DNA of 41,931 nt from assembly GCA_002433485.1 (NCBI GenBank), contig DJIF01000134.1, positions 1-41,931 on the forward strand, written 5' to 3'. Below are positions 9,777 through 18,593 of this stretch, in pieces. The translations under genes and the position numbers were made by a program. The notes beneath the pieces are model-generated. The model was not told where the DNA came from, did not search any database, and saw only the letters and a list, made by a program, of their open reading frames with translations. Each line of letters begins with the position of its first letter. Position 1 is the stretch's first letter. This DNA is from Deltaproteobacteria bacterium UBA6601 (lineage in GTDB: Bacteria; Myxococcota_A; UBA796; UBA9615).

Positions 9777-10542
9777 AATACTCGAAGCGTACTTCAGAGA
9801 CCCGAAGGGCGGCCTTTTTGCCCCAGCCTTCTGGCAGTGCGTCCGTAGTCCAGCGGAAAGCTCTACTGGAGCCCGGCGCCAGCGGTGGCTTCATCGTTTC
9901 TGGGGTTGGGAATGCACCCAGATCAGGTGCAACGGCCCACCAGGTATGGTCCGGTCCCAGGGCTTCTCCGGTGTCATTTAGTAGGTCTATTTTCAGCTCG
10001 ATAAGGCTCAGCGTCCGCCGACCTTCGTTGATTACGTTGGCGAGCACCGCCCAACCATCTAGCGGGCCGTCCTGCTTACCACCCAGGTTGATCTGCTCAA
10101 CCCGGAGTTCAGCGATGCTCACCCGGTCGCGATAGAGGATTCGGTCCAACAGGTCACTGGCTTGCTTGGTAGCAGAGCCCTGGGGGTGTTGCTCCAGGTA
10201 ATTTTGCAGGGCCTGTGCGGTGCCCGCGGTCGCCGCTTCCGAGAAAGCTGCCTGATCTGCTGCTACTCGGGCCTCGCTGGCCTTGTTGCCCGTCGGGTGT
10301 TGCTGAAGATATTCGCGGAAAGCATCGGCAGTCCCCAGCTCCACTGCCGTTTGGAAGTGCAGTTCATCGATACGAGCCATGAGAGCGGCTCGTTCGGCTG
10401 TGTCCGGGTATTCTTTGAGGAAGCTCAAATAGGCTTCTGGATTGTCTTTGAGGCGGGCGTCGTGGAGGGCCAGGCTCTCGCAGCCCAACGCGCCGGTAAG
10501 GAGCAGGGCCAGGAGGAGCGGCGAGGCGGCTTTGTTGAGCAT
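9775..10542 (-). CDS. Hypothetical lipoprotein with helical repeats
   Basis: A 255-residue protein of unknown function. Residues 1-21 form a lipoprotein signal ending in GALGC, with Cys21 as the predicted lipidation site. Residues 30-150 contain three tandem helical units built around the pattern (F/Y)L-x2-(Y/H)P followed by Ala-rich helices, reminiscent of TPR/Sel1-type hairpins. Residues 155-255 look beta-rich with a WWAVAP segment, resembling an immunoglobulin-like C-terminal domain. GGAG lies about 9 bases before the ATG. It is transcribed divergently from the first gene of the fatty-acid-like locus, but nothing in it suggests a role in that pathway. Confidence 0.7.
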   Translation of the reverse strand: MLNKAASPLLLALLLTGALGCESLALHDARLKDNPEAYLSFLKEYPDTAERAALMARIDELHFQTAVELGTADAFREYLQQHPTGNKASEARVAADQAAFSEAATAGTAQALQNYLEQHPQGSATKQASDLLDRILYRDRVSIAELRVEQINLGGKQDGPLDGWAVLANVINEGRRTLSLIELKIDLLNDTGEALGPDHTWWAVAPDLGAFPTPETMKPPLAPGSSRAFRWTTDALPEGWGKKAALRVSEVRFEY

Positions 10543-10671
10543 TGAGGCTTGCTCCGGGCGGCGATTTAGGGGCGGACTTTGGGCGCCTGAAAGACTAGCG
10601 GAGTAGCCCGCCTGGCATTGTCAATTGTTCAACAAGATGTGCTGATCCCAACGACTATGAGGCAGGGGCAG

Positions 10672-10700
10672 TTGACCCGGGAAAAGGCGGGCAGTACCAT
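10672..10700 (+). promoter_or_regulatory. Candidate sigma-70-type promoter for the first SDR gene
   Basis: TTGACC (10672-10677) and TACCAT (10695-10700) are separated by 17 bases, about 35 bases before the ATG at 10735. The -35 matches 5 of 6 consensus bases and the -10 matches 4 of 6. Confidence 0.42.
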
Positions 10701-10734
10701 CGCGCGCCAAACGTCCCAGAAAGGCTAGAGAGCA

Positions 10735-11541
10735 ATGAAACACGCAGGAAAGATCGCGCTTGTAACCGGTGGTTCGAGGGGGATCGGTAAGGCCATCTCT
10801 ATGCGCCTGGCTCAGGACGGTGCCGACATCATCCTCAATTACAAGAGCGATTCGAAAACAGCGGAAGAGAGCGCCGCTGAAATTCGTGCCCTGGGCCGGC
10901 GAGCCTGGGTTTTTCAGGCTGATATGAAGGATGACAAGGCGATCCGCGCCATGTGCAAGCAGATTACCGATGACATCGGTCAGCTCGACATCCTGGTGCA
11001 CAACGCGGCCTTTGGCACCATGGGAAGCATCCTGAGAATGGGCTTGTTCTCGTGGCGTGCAGCGATGGATATCAACGTGACGGCCCTGTTGTTGCTCAGT
11101 CAGCGGCTGGCACCGCTGCTGGAGAAGAGCGGTGGGCACATCATCGGGCTCTCCTCGATTGGTGCGGACATGACTTTCTCCGAGTACGCCTGCATTGGGG
11201 TTAGCAAGGCTGCAATGGAATCTCTGGTCCGGTACCTGGCCTACGAGCTGGCCGCTAAGGGGATTCACTGCAATGGAGTGTCTGCCGGACCGGTCGAGAC
11301 CCGCGCTATTGATTGGTTCAAGTGGCCAGATGCCGTGCACCGATATGCGACTACCAAGTCCCCATGGAGTCGTATTGGACAGCCCTCTGACCTGTCGGGG
11401 GTTGTTTCGTTTCTTTGCACCGAGGATGCCGATTGGATCACCGGTCAGATCATCCGCGCTGATGGCGGGATCTCTATGGGCGAGGACTTTAACGATTGGC
11501 TCACGGAGGAGCAGAAGGCGGAGAGCGCTGCTCGGAGCTAG
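10735..11541 (+). CDS. FabL-like enoyl-ACP reductase-type SDR (SDR1)
   Basis: A 268-residue short-chain dehydrogenase. The Rossmann motif is TGGSRGIG (residues 11-18) and the NAA motif is at 90-92. Catalytic Ser141, Tyr151 and Lys158 are present. The Tyr-Lys spacing is Y-x6-K (YACIGVSK), as in FabI and FabL enoyl-ACP reductases, and not the Y-x3-K of FabG ketoreductases. The segment GVSKAAMESLVRYLA closely resembles Bacillus FabL. Expected reaction: NAD(P)H-dependent reduction of trans-2-enoyl-ACP in the cytoplasm. It shares GPVETRAIDWF and a C-terminal G-x-D-F/Y-x2-W motif with SDR3. ATG with AAGG upstream. It sits 278 bases before KS1 with its own likely promoter, at the head of the locus. 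Confidence 0.82.
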   Translation: MKHAGKIALVTGGSRGIGKAISMRLAQDGADIILNYKSDSKTAEESAAEIRALGRRAWVFQADMKDDKAIRAMCKQITDDIGQLDILVHNAAFGTMGSILRMGLFSWRAAMDINVTALLLLSQRLAPLLEKSGGHIIGLSSIGADMTFSEYACIGVSKAAMESLVRYLAYELAAKGIHCNGVSAGPVETRAIDWFKWPDAVHRYATTKSPWSRIGQPSDLSGVVSFLCTEDADWITGQIIRADGGISMGEDFNDWLTEEQKAESAARS

Positions 11542-11553
11542 CCAGCGAGTGCG

Positions 11554-11575
11554 GGCCCTGCAGTGCTGCAAGGCC
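11554..11575 (+). terminator. Imperfect hairpin after SDR1
   Basis: GGCCcTGCA and TGCAaGGCC form a 9-position stem with one mismatch around a GTGC loop, 13 bases after the SDR1 stop. There is no U-run behind it, so it may be an attenuator or have no function. Confidence 0.3.
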
Positions 11576-11691
11576 ACGCTTGTCAACCTTTACGCTTAGC
11601 TTGCTCGGGAACTTAGCGCTGGTCATCTTGGTGATGACCTAGAAGCGGCGGTCAAAAAAGCGGGTGCTGCTCTGTTACGCCAGGAATTGGT

Positions 11692-11719
11692 TTGACCTTT
11701 TAACCTCTTTCTTTACAGT
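11692..11719 (+). promoter_or_regulatory. Candidate promoter for the KS1-KS6 operon
   Basis: TTGACC (11692-11697) and TACAGT (11714-11719) are 16 bases apart, in the 278-base gap before KS1. The -35 hexamer is identical to that proposed for SDR1, which would fit co-regulation. The predicted leader is roughly 90 bases. Confidence 0.42.
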
Positions 11720-11819
11720 CCCGCGAGCGCGTGATATCTAGGGCCTCCCGTGGTCCGAACCGCTTTTGGCCGCTGTCACCTAAGTCACTGATTTAAAACA
11801 GGAAATTTCACACCTTTTT

Positions 11820-13136
11820 ATGACAGAGCGCATCGCAATTACCGGCATTGGAATGGTGACCGCGGCGGGTCATGGTGTAGAGGCTTGTTGGGAGACCCTG
11901 CAAAAGGGGCACAGTTGCGTTTCGAGAGTGAGCTACTGGAACCCTGACGGAATGGCCTGCCACATCGCCGGTGAAGTCCCGGGTCCCCCCAAGGTGCCGA
12001 ATCGAGTCGGGCGCTATGACGTTGCCGGTCGCCCGCTTTCGTTTGCGGTTTACGCTGCTCTTGAAGCCCTGGATCAGGCGGCCATCGGTGCAGAGGTTGC
12101 GCCGCTCCGGCGGGCCGTGGTTGCTTCGGGCGGTTTTGACGATCAGATGTTGCCCATGATGGCCCGAGGCGCCGACCGGGTGGTCCCCGAGGGAGAGAAC
12201 TCCTTTGAAGCCCTTGAAGCCGATGCCTTGGCGCGTGCCATGTCGGCCCCCGAGACCCTCGTTGAGATGGCTCGTTACTCTCAAGTGGAGATCGCCCAGG
12301 CTCTAGCTGAGCACTTTGAAGCTCGTCAGGCGATCACTGTCAGCACTGCATGTGCCGGCGGCAGCACTGCCATCGGCGATGCTATCGGCATGATTCGGCG
12401 CGGCGAAGCCGACGTCGTCCTGTGTCTGGGCGTCGACAGCCTCATTACCTACGAGATGATGGGTGGTTTTTGCAACCTGACTGCTTTGTCTACCCGCAAC
12501 GATGAACCCGAGCGGGCCTCTCGTCCTTTTGACAAGGATCGTGATGGATTTGTCATGGGTGAGGGTGCTGCGGCCATCGTACTGGAGCGTGAGTCGGTTG
12601 CTGTTGGGCGAGGCGCACGAATCCTGGCGGAGATGGCCGGCTTCGGGTACTCGGCCGATGCCTACCGTCTGACCGCCCCCCATCCCGAGGGTACTGGGAT
12701 GGCGCTGGCCATGCAGCGGGCCATCGATGATGCAGGGATGCGTCCTGATGAGATTGATTACGTAAATGCTCACGGCACCTCGACCGCCGCTAATGACAGC
12801 GCCGAGACGACCGCCCTCAAGCTGGTCTTTGCAGAGCACGCTGGCAGGTTGGCGGTGTCGGGTACCAAGTCGATGATCGGTCATCTGATTCATGGAGCTG
12901 GTGCGGTTGGTGCTGCGGTAGCGGTCAAAACCCTGTTGGAGCAGCAGGTCCATCCCACCGCAAACTATGAGACCCCCGATCCGGCTTGTGATCTTGATGT
13001 GGTTGGTGGCGAGCCGCGCTCCATGGCGGTTGGTGGTGTGATTGTTAATGCCTTTGGCTTCGGCGGGCAGAACGCCTCCCTGGTGTTTCGGAAGTACCAG
13101 CAACCTGAGCATGGAGCAGAACAGATTTCCCATTGA
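11820..13136 (+). CDS. Beta-ketoacyl-ACP synthase, catalytically complete (KS1)
   Basis: A 438-residue FabF-type condensing enzyme. The catalytic residues are all present: Cys178 in STACAGG, His318 in NAHGTST and His355 in KSMIGHLIHGAG. The PFDKDRDGFVMGEGA loop and the FGFGGQNAS C-terminal signature are also intact. It should catalyse decarboxylative Claisen condensation of malonyl-ACP with an acyl chain. It belongs to the same subfamily as KS5 and KS7 but lacks their PCQ(I/V)x2EVRYEV block, having a diverged CHIAGEV version. Its probable partner is KS2, beyond the ACP gene. The Shine-Dalgarno is weak: AGGA lies 16 bases from the ATG. It is the first gene of a run through KS6. Confidence 0.9.
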   Translation: MTERIAITGIGMVTAAGHGVEACWETLQKGHSCVSRVSYWNPDGMACHIAGEVPGPPKVPNRVGRYDVAGRPLSFAVYAALEALDQAAIGAEVAPLRRAVVASGGFDDQMLPMMARGADRVVPEGENSFEALEADALARAMSAPETLVEMARYSQVEIAQALAEHFEARQAITVSTACAGGSTAIGDAIGMIRRGEADVVLCLGVDSLITYEMMGGFCNLTALSTRNDEPERASRPFDKDRDGFVMGEGAAAIVLERESVAVGRGARILAEMAGFGYSADAYRLTAPHPEGTGMALAMQRAIDDAGMRPDEIDYVNAHGTSTAANDSAETTALKLVFAEHAGRLAVSGTKSMIGHLIHGAGAVGAAVAVKTLLEQQVHPTANYETPDPACDLDVVGGEPRSMAVGGVIVNAFGFGGQNASLVFRKYQQPEHGAEQISH

Positions 13137-13249
13137 GCTTCGGTGTTGGCTGGGCCTCCCTGGAGGTATCAGTCGGCCTGGAGATTTTCAGAGAACCCCC
13201 GCCGCAATGCATGAGGCACGCAGCGGAACCCATAGAGGAGCAGAGAGAA

Positions 13250-13648
13250 ATGGCTGAACGGACTGAAATCCTGGATGAACTCAGGACCATCATTGTCGAG
13301 ACTCGCGGTGTCGATGAGGATGAGGTAACCGAGGGCGCGACCCTCTTCGCAGATCTGGGCCTTGAGTCCATCGACTTCCTTGAGATTTCCTTCCGCATGG
13401 AGGAGAGCTTTGGCTTTCCTTTCCCGACGGACGATCTCGGGAACATCATGAACTCGGTCAACGAGAACAGCACCACGGACGACGTCACTACGGCGCTCGA
13501 TACTCTGGCCAATGACTTCCACATGAAGTTCGACCGCAAGCAGATCGCCGGTGTCGATCCTTTCGACGCTGACCAACTGCGTGACTCTGTGCTGCAGCTG
13601 TTCACGGTGGGAGCATTGGTGGACTTCGTGGGCGCTCAGGCCGCCTAG
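13250..13648 (+). CDS. Acyl carrier protein with internal insertion
   Basis: A 132-residue ACP. The phosphopantetheine attachment Ser40 lies in DLGLESIDFLEI, after a typical helix I and D-x-x-L-F-x-D-L-G-L loop. Canonical ACPs have about 80 residues. Here some 50 extra residues (about 62-115) separate the end of helix II from a recognisable final helix (FTVGALVDFVG), so the insertion is internal. I chose ATG 13250 because GAGGAG stands about 9 bases upstream and homology begins there; the frame is open further upstream to 13133, but that part has no ACP-like sequence. It is the only carrier protein in the window and lies between the two members of the first ketosynthase pair, so it probably serves all four pairs. 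Confidence 0.88.
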   Translation: MAERTEILDELRTIIVETRGVDEDEVTEGATLFADLGLESIDFLEISFRMEESFGFPFPTDDLGNIMNSVNENSTTDDVTTALDTLANDFHMKFDRKQIAGVDPFDADQLRDSVLQLFTVGALVDFVGAQAA

Positions 13649-13676
13649 TTGACTGCTGCGCGAGCGTCTTAAGCTG

Positions 13677-14966
13677 ATGTCTGACTCAAGTCCTAGGGTA
13701 GTGATCACCGGTGTGGGTGTTGCCTCCCCTTTGGGGGTGGGTCGGCAGGCCTTCGCAGAGGGACTGACATCAGGACGCAACGCGATTCAGGATCTCGACG
13801 GCCGCCTGTCCCTGGTTGGGCCAGGGGCGGGCGCCCTTGTCGATGTCTCCCGGCGGGACTATCGGAATTATTTCGATACCCGGCTGCTGCGTTTGTCGAC
13901 CATGACTCGGCAGACCACCCTGGGTTGCATTGCGTGTGGGACTCTCCTGGAGGACGCTGGCTGCCCTCCTAACGGCGAAGTTTATCCGGATCGAGGCGCC
14001 TACCTGGGCTCCTTTATCGTGCCCCCTGACTTCGCCAAGCAGGCGCGCTTCGCCGCGCTGATGAGTCATCGACCTGAGAATCAGGAGCGCGGCTATGTGA
14101 TCGATGACTCGCGTCTCGAAGAAGCCCTGAAGGTTGCGTCGGCCTTCGACTTCTTGCGGGCCCTGCCCAACATGCCGTCGGCACATCTGAGCATTCAAGC
14201 CGGCTATCAAGGGCCCGCCTGTACCTATCTCGGCAGCGATAGTTCAGGGCTGCAGTCGGTAGGAATGGCCGTCGGAGCGATACGTTCTGGTCTTGCTGTC
14301 GCGATGATTGCTGGTGGCGCGTTCTGTCCCTTCCAGGAGGTTCACCTTGCCTGGCAGCAGGTGCGCGGCCTGTGGGCTCAGCGGGCCGCAGAATCGAGTC
14401 CGATTCGACCTTACGGGTTGGGCCGTAGTGGCACTTTGCCTGGCGAAGGTGGTGCTCTGTTTTTGTTGGAAGAGCGTGAGCATGCGCTCTCTCGGGGAGC
14501 GACCATTCTGGCCGAAGTTACAGGCTTTTCGCAGCGCTTTGCAGCGCCAGGCAGCGACGATGAAGTTGCTGTTCGAGCGGATGCCCTGAGCATGGCGATT
14601 GATCAGGAGCGACCTGATTGGCTGGCGCCTTCGGGCCTGGGGCATCCTGACCTGGATGAACTCGAAGCGCGTGCTTATGAAGACGCTCTGGGGTCTGAAC
14701 TATCCAGCGCCGGTCTGGTCAATGCCGTACCTCAGTTGGGCTTCTCGGGACCTGCCGCAGGGCCCATGCAGTTGGCTGCTGCCTTGTTGGTGGCGCGAGG
14801 TGAGGCGCGCATTGCTGGCCTCGATGTGGAAGCTGATCCTGACTGTGCTTCGCTTGCAGCCGCGGGCGGTCGTGACGGGCGAACGGGTGCCGGCAGCGTA
14901 GTGCTTGCCTCGTCGTTCTCGATGGACGGAGTCCACGCGGCAGTGGCCCTGCGTGTTGAGGCCTGA
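13677..14966 (+). CDS. Ketosynthase-like protein without catalytic residues (KS2, chain-length-factor-like)
   Basis: A 429-residue thiolase-fold protein that starts with the usual VVITGVGVASPLG ketosynthase N-terminus. The active-site Cys is replaced by Asp188 (LGSDSSG), the HGTST histidine is lost, and the GH histidine aligns with Phe (GFSGPAAGP). It cannot be a normal condensing enzyme. In type II polyketide synthases such subunits (KS-beta or CLF) dimerise with an active KS and set chain length. KS2, KS6 and KS8 form one subfamily, sharing a (P/N)NMP(S/T)AH...IQ motif just before the lost nucleophile. KS1 is the likely partner. The start is ATG 13677 without a clear Shine-Dalgarno; translational coupling to the ACP gene 28 bases upstream is possible. 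Confidence 0.85.
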   Translation: MSDSSPRVVITGVGVASPLGVGRQAFAEGLTSGRNAIQDLDGRLSLVGPGAGALVDVSRRDYRNYFDTRLLRLSTMTRQTTLGCIACGTLLEDAGCPPNGEVYPDRGAYLGSFIVPPDFAKQARFAALMSHRPENQERGYVIDDSRLEEALKVASAFDFLRALPNMPSAHLSIQAGYQGPACTYLGSDSSGLQSVGMAVGAIRSGLAVAMIAGGAFCPFQEVHLAWQQVRGLWAQRAAESSPIRPYGLGRSGTLPGEGGALFLLEEREHALSRGATILAEVTGFSQRFAAPGSDDEVAVRADALSMAIDQERPDWLAPSGLGHPDLDELEARAYEDALGSELSSAGLVNAVPQLGFSGPAAGPMQLAAALLVARGEARIAGLDVEADPDCASLAAAGGRDGRTGAGSVVLASSFSMDGVHAAVALRVEA

Positions 14967-14969
14967 GCA

Positions 14970-16211
14970 GTGGAGCAGCAGGGCCCAGCAGAGCCCCGGG
15001 TGGTCGTTACCGGTCTGGGAATGGTGTCGGCGGCCGGTCCTGACGTTGGTAGCGCTTGGCAATTGATTCGTGAAGGGCGTAGTGCTCTTGCCCCGGTCGA
15101 GCTCTTTGACTCTGCTCCTTATGGAGGGGCGCTGTCTGGAGAAGCACTCCATCTCGAGCGGGAGCGGGGAGAGGACCGCAGTCTGCAGCTCTTGCGCCTG
15201 GCCTCTGCCGAGTTGCTTGCGGACTCTGGCTGGGGGGAGGAGCAGCGCGGAGCGGATACCGGTGTAGTTCTTGGTACCTGTCAGGGTGCTATTGAGAACG
15301 CCAAAGGGATTCACCGAAGCTTTTCCAGTCGACCGCATACAGCACCTACGTCTGAGGACCGACGTGCTTTTGCCGAGTATCGGCCTGGTTTCGGCACCCA
15401 ATTTCTTGCCGATCGCCTTGGTGCGGAAGGGCCACGTTCAACGGTCGGCATGGTCTGTGTGTCTTCATCTGTGGCGATCATTCATGCCCTGGATCTGTTG
15501 CGGCGTGGCGCGGCGCGACGCATTGTCGCCGGTGGCTTTGAGAGCTTCTCTCAGTTTGTCTTTAGCGGTTTTCACTGCATTGGAGCGCTGGCGACGGGCC
15601 GCTTGCGTCCCTTTGATGAGCAGCGCGATGGAACGGTGCTTGGTGAAGCGGCGGTGCTGCTGACCCTGGAACGGCTGGAGGATGCCGAGGCTCGAGGTGC
15701 CCATATCTACGCTGAGGTTCTCGGTGGGGGCTATGCGGCCGATGCCTTTCACATGACGGCTCCCGATCCAGAGGGGGGTGGGCTGGAGCGCGCCATTCGG
15801 CATGCCTTTGCCGACAGCGGGCTGGGCACCGACGATGTGGACTATGTCTGCGCTCACGGTACGGGCACTGTATTCAATGATGGCATGGAGTGTGCCACCT
15901 TCGGTCGACTGTTCGCTGAGCGTGCCGCCAGCGGGACAATGCCAGCCATCTCTTCGATGAAGTCGGTCTTTGGGCACACCCTTGGCGCTGCAGGTGCTTT
16001 GGATGCAGTAGCTTCGGTTCTTGCCCTGGATCGGGGCATGCTGCCACCTTCCGTTGCCTTGGAGCAGCCCATAGCCGACTGGGATTTCGTGTGCGGGACT
16101 GGCCGCGACTGCAACGGAGAGCTGAAGATCGCGCTCAGCACCAACTCTGCATTCGGCGGCAATAACTCCGCATTGCTGTTGGCGCGAATTCAGCGGGGAG
16201 CGCAGGGATGA
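14970..16211 (+). CDS. Beta-ketoacyl-ACP synthase, catalytically complete (KS3)
   Basis: A 413-residue condensing enzyme with Cys163 (MVCVSSS), His296 (CAHGTGT) and His336 (KSVFGHTLGAAG). The nucleophile context VCVSSS and the second motif GHTLGAAGA differ from KS1, KS5 and KS7 and look more like polyketide-type ketosynthases, so KS3 is a separate lineage within the locus. It starts with GTG three bases after the KS2 stop, with GAGG upstream, and its stop overlaps the KS4 start (ATGA). That tight coupling suggests equimolar synthesis of a KS3/KS4 heterodimer. Confidence 0.88.
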   Translation: MEQQGPAEPRVVVTGLGMVSAAGPDVGSAWQLIREGRSALAPVELFDSAPYGGALSGEALHLERERGEDRSLQLLRLASAELLADSGWGEEQRGADTGVVLGTCQGAIENAKGIHRSFSSRPHTAPTSEDRRAFAEYRPGFGTQFLADRLGAEGPRSTVGMVCVSSSVAIIHALDLLRRGAARRIVAGGFESFSQFVFSGFHCIGALATGRLRPFDEQRDGTVLGEAAVLLTLERLEDAEARGAHIYAEVLGGGYAADAFHMTAPDPEGGGLERAIRHAFADSGLGTDDVDYVCAHGTGTVFNDGMECATFGRLFAERAASGTMPAISSMKSVFGHTLGAAGALDAVASVLALDRGMLPPSVALEQPIADWDFVCGTGRDCNGELKIALSTNSAFGGNNSALLLARIQRGAQG

Positions 16212-17281
16212 GCGCGTCACGGCTGTTGCTGAGCGGACTTGGAGCCCTTACCTGGGAAGGGGCTGGCCTGGATGCGGTGTCTCGTGCTCTGGCTGGCACC
16301 GCTGCTCCCTTTGCCCGCGAAGAGCCCATTGACGGGCTTGGCGTTGAAGTGGGGCGCATTGGCCGAATTAAGGATCCCGACTCAGCGCGCTCTTATAAGC
16401 GCTGGGGGCAACTGGATACTTATTCCCGATATGGCTTCGTCGCTGCAAGGATGGCGCTTGAGGACGCTGGGCTTGAAGGCGCACAGGAGGACCGAGATCG
16501 GATTGGTGTGTTGCTGGGAACGAGCTTCGGTTGCATGGAAGAGAATCAGCGTTTCGATCGCTATGAGATTGTTGATGGCACCGTTAAGGGAGCCTCACCG
16601 CTGGTTTTCAAGGGTACCGTCGACAATGCGCCGGCCGGTTGGATCGCCGTAGCCTGGAAATTGCGTGGTCCCAATGCGACTTTCGTGTCGGGCTCCGGTT
16701 CCTCGTTGGAGGCGCTCTGGTCCGCCGAGGGGCTGTTGCGGCGGGATCGGGCACGAGCTCTTCTGGTTGGTGGCGTAGAGCGTTTCAGTGATCTTCACCT
16801 GCTGCTTGCTGACAGTAAGGATGGCCGCCATGGCGGCCGGCTCGCCGAAGGTGCTGGGATTGTGGTTGTTGAGCGTGAGGACAGTCTGCGCTCGCGTGGC
16901 CGCAGTGCTCAGGATGCCCACGCCGAGCTGGTTGGAGTTGCGCGCTGCTCGGGCTCGCTGCCGGCTGCACTGCCCCGGGCGTTGCGACAGCTTGGTGTGA
17001 GTGTTGCTGAGGTTGGCCTGCTATCGGTCGCTATGCCTTCCCTTGAGGACCTACCCGAGGGGCTTGCGGAGGAGCTCGCTCCAAGAGCGAAAATTGTTGC
17101 CGAGAAGGAGTACCTTGGAGAGTCCCACGGTGCTTTTGGCGGGCTTGCTCTTAGTGCGGCGATCTGCCGCCTTGATAAAGAGGGTACAGGCTGGCAGGGT
17201 CTGCCGCTCGCGGTGATTCATGTGTTTGGCGAGGCGCGCGAGAACTTTTTCGCGGTGCTTCGCGCGACGAAGGGAACTTGA
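16208..17281 (+). CDS. Shortened ketosynthase-like protein without catalytic residues (KS4)
   Basis: A 357-residue thiolase-fold protein, about 60-80 residues shorter than the other seven. The nucleophile position holds Gly164 (VSGSGSS), the HGTST motif is missing altogether, and the GH histidine aligns with Glu (GESHGAFGG). The frame is intact and the protein keeps ketosynthase core features (LLLSGLGALTW start, LLGTSFG, LLVGGVE), so this is a diverged gene and not a pseudogene. The deletions fall around the HGTST segment. It differs from the KS2/KS6/KS8 subfamily, as KS3 differs from KS1/KS5/KS7, which supports separate co-evolution of this pair. The start ATG overlaps the KS3 stop. Confidence 0.82.
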   Translation: MSASRLLLSGLGALTWEGAGLDAVSRALAGTAAPFAREEPIDGLGVEVGRIGRIKDPDSARSYKRWGQLDTYSRYGFVAARMALEDAGLEGAQEDRDRIGVLLGTSFGCMEENQRFDRYEIVDGTVKGASPLVFKGTVDNAPAGWIAVAWKLRGPNATFVSGSGSSLEALWSAEGLLRRDRARALLVGGVERFSDLHLLLADSKDGRHGGRLAEGAGIVVVEREDSLRSRGRSAQDAHAELVGVARCSGSLPAALPRALRQLGVSVAEVGLLSVAMPSLEDLPEGLAEELAPRAKIVAEKEYLGESHGAFGGLALSAAICRLDKEGTGWQGLPLAVIHVFGEARENFFAVLRATKGT

Positions 17282-17282
17282 G

Positions 17283-18575
17283 ATGACAGGATCAAAGGTC
17301 GTAATTACCGGAATGGGCGTCGTGGTGCCCCATGGCGACGACATTGAACAGGTCTATCAGCGAATTATCCGCGGCGAGAATGAGTGCCGTCGGATTACCC
17401 GCTTTGATGCCTCCACCTATCCCTGTCAGATTGGCTCTGAGGTGCGCTACGAGGTAGAGGCTCCCGATAAGATCGGTCCCTACACCATTCACAATGAAGC
17501 GCTCAAGTATGTTGCCGGGGCTACCGATCGGGCCATTAAGGCAGCTGCTATCGGTCCTGCCGAGGGAGCTGCTCAGGATCGGCGCGCCATCGTCCTTTCG
17601 ACTGGAGTCGGGCCCGCTAATATCGACTTTCTAGGTCCCATTGCGTTGCGGGTTCACGGCTCCGATGAGGATCCCTACAAAGCTAATCTTGAGGACTTCT
17701 ACGGTGCGGCCCCGGCTGAGCCGGAAGCTCAAGGCCTCGATGAGTTCCATCTTGATACTGCGGCGCCAGCTTGCGCCATTCAGTTTGGCGCCGCCCATGT
17801 CTACAACACCGCCTCCGCCTGCGCTTCGGGCTCCCACGCAATCGCTGATGCTGCGGCAATGATTCACCGTGGTGAGGCCGATGCTGTGTTGGCCGGTGGT
17901 GTTTGCACCCCGGTAACTCGGGTGCTGGTCCCGGGCTTCTCGATGCTGCAGGCTCTCTCCACTCGTAACGACGATCCGGAGCATGCCTCGCGGCCTTTCG
18001 ATAAAGATCGGGATGGTTTTGTGATGGGTGAGGGAGCCGCGGTTATGGTCCTGGAGTCAGAGGAGCACGCGCGCGCCCGCGGGGCGACGATCCTGGCAGA
18101 ACTTGCAGGCTGGGGATATTCCTGCGATTCCTACCGACTTACTGATCCGCACCCGGAGGGGATTGGCATGGCGCTATGCATGACACGGGCTCTTGAGTCC
18201 GCTGGAATGGCGCCCGAGGAGATCGATCACGTTAACGCCCACGGTACCTCTACGGCCTATAACGATGCTGCTGAGACGCTAGCCATCAAGAAGGCCCTTG
18301 GGGAGCACGCCTACCAAGTGCCGGTCTCTTCCAACAAGTCCATGTTCGGCCACCTCATTCATGCCGCTGGTGCCCTGGAAGGCTGTCTCTCGGTGATGAC
18401 GATTCTGCAGGGAGTGGTGCCGCCGACAATCAATTACCAGACTCCAGATCCCAGCTGCGATCTGGACTATGTGCCCAACGTCGCACGGGAGATGCCGGTT
18501 AATGCCGTGCTCAAGAACTCCTTTGGTTTTGGCGGAATGAACGTGTCGGTGGTCTATCGCCGCTATGAGGCCTGA
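17283..18575 (+). CDS. Beta-ketoacyl-ACP synthase, catalytically complete (KS5)
   Basis: A 430-residue FabF-type enzyme with Cys180 (SACASGSH), His320 (NAHGTST) and His357 (KSMFGHLIHAAG). The closest relative in the window is KS7: both have PCQ(I/V)x2EVRYEV and D(K/R)IGPY blocks near residues 45-65, an enlarged segment before the nucleophile (about 110-170) and the FGFGGxNVSVV ending. I chose ATG 17283, one base after the KS4 stop, because AAGGGA precedes it by 7 bases and the protein aligns from there. The frame is open upstream to 17220, but that would overlap KS4. Its partner is KS6, 18 bases downstream. Confidence 0.9.
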   Translation: MTGSKVVITGMGVVVPHGDDIEQVYQRIIRGENECRRITRFDASTYPCQIGSEVRYEVEAPDKIGPYTIHNEALKYVAGATDRAIKAAAIGPAEGAAQDRRAIVLSTGVGPANIDFLGPIALRVHGSDEDPYKANLEDFYGAAPAEPEAQGLDEFHLDTAAPACAIQFGAAHVYNTASACASGSHAIADAAAMIHRGEADAVLAGGVCTPVTRVLVPGFSMLQALSTRNDDPEHASRPFDKDRDGFVMGEGAAVMVLESEEHARARGATILAELAGWGYSCDSYRLTDPHPEGIGMALCMTRALESAGMAPEEIDHVNAHGTSTAYNDAAETLAIKKALGEHAYQVPVSSNKSMFGHLIHAAGALEGCLSVMTILQGVVPPTINYQTPDPSCDLDYVPNVAREMPVNAVLKNSFGFGGMNVSVVYRRYEA

Positions 18576-18593
18576 GAGAGGCGGGGAGAGAAG

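Noticed and set aside
13133..13249. ACP starting at 13133 with a 39-residue extension
   Set aside because: The extension has no ACP-like sequence, overlaps the KS1 stop, and the ATG at 13250 has a proper GAGGAG.
16208..17281. KS4 as a truncated pseudogene
   Set aside because: The frame is intact, codon use matches neighbours, start and stop are coupled to KS3 and KS5, and its loss of catalytic residues follows the pattern of the other three partners.
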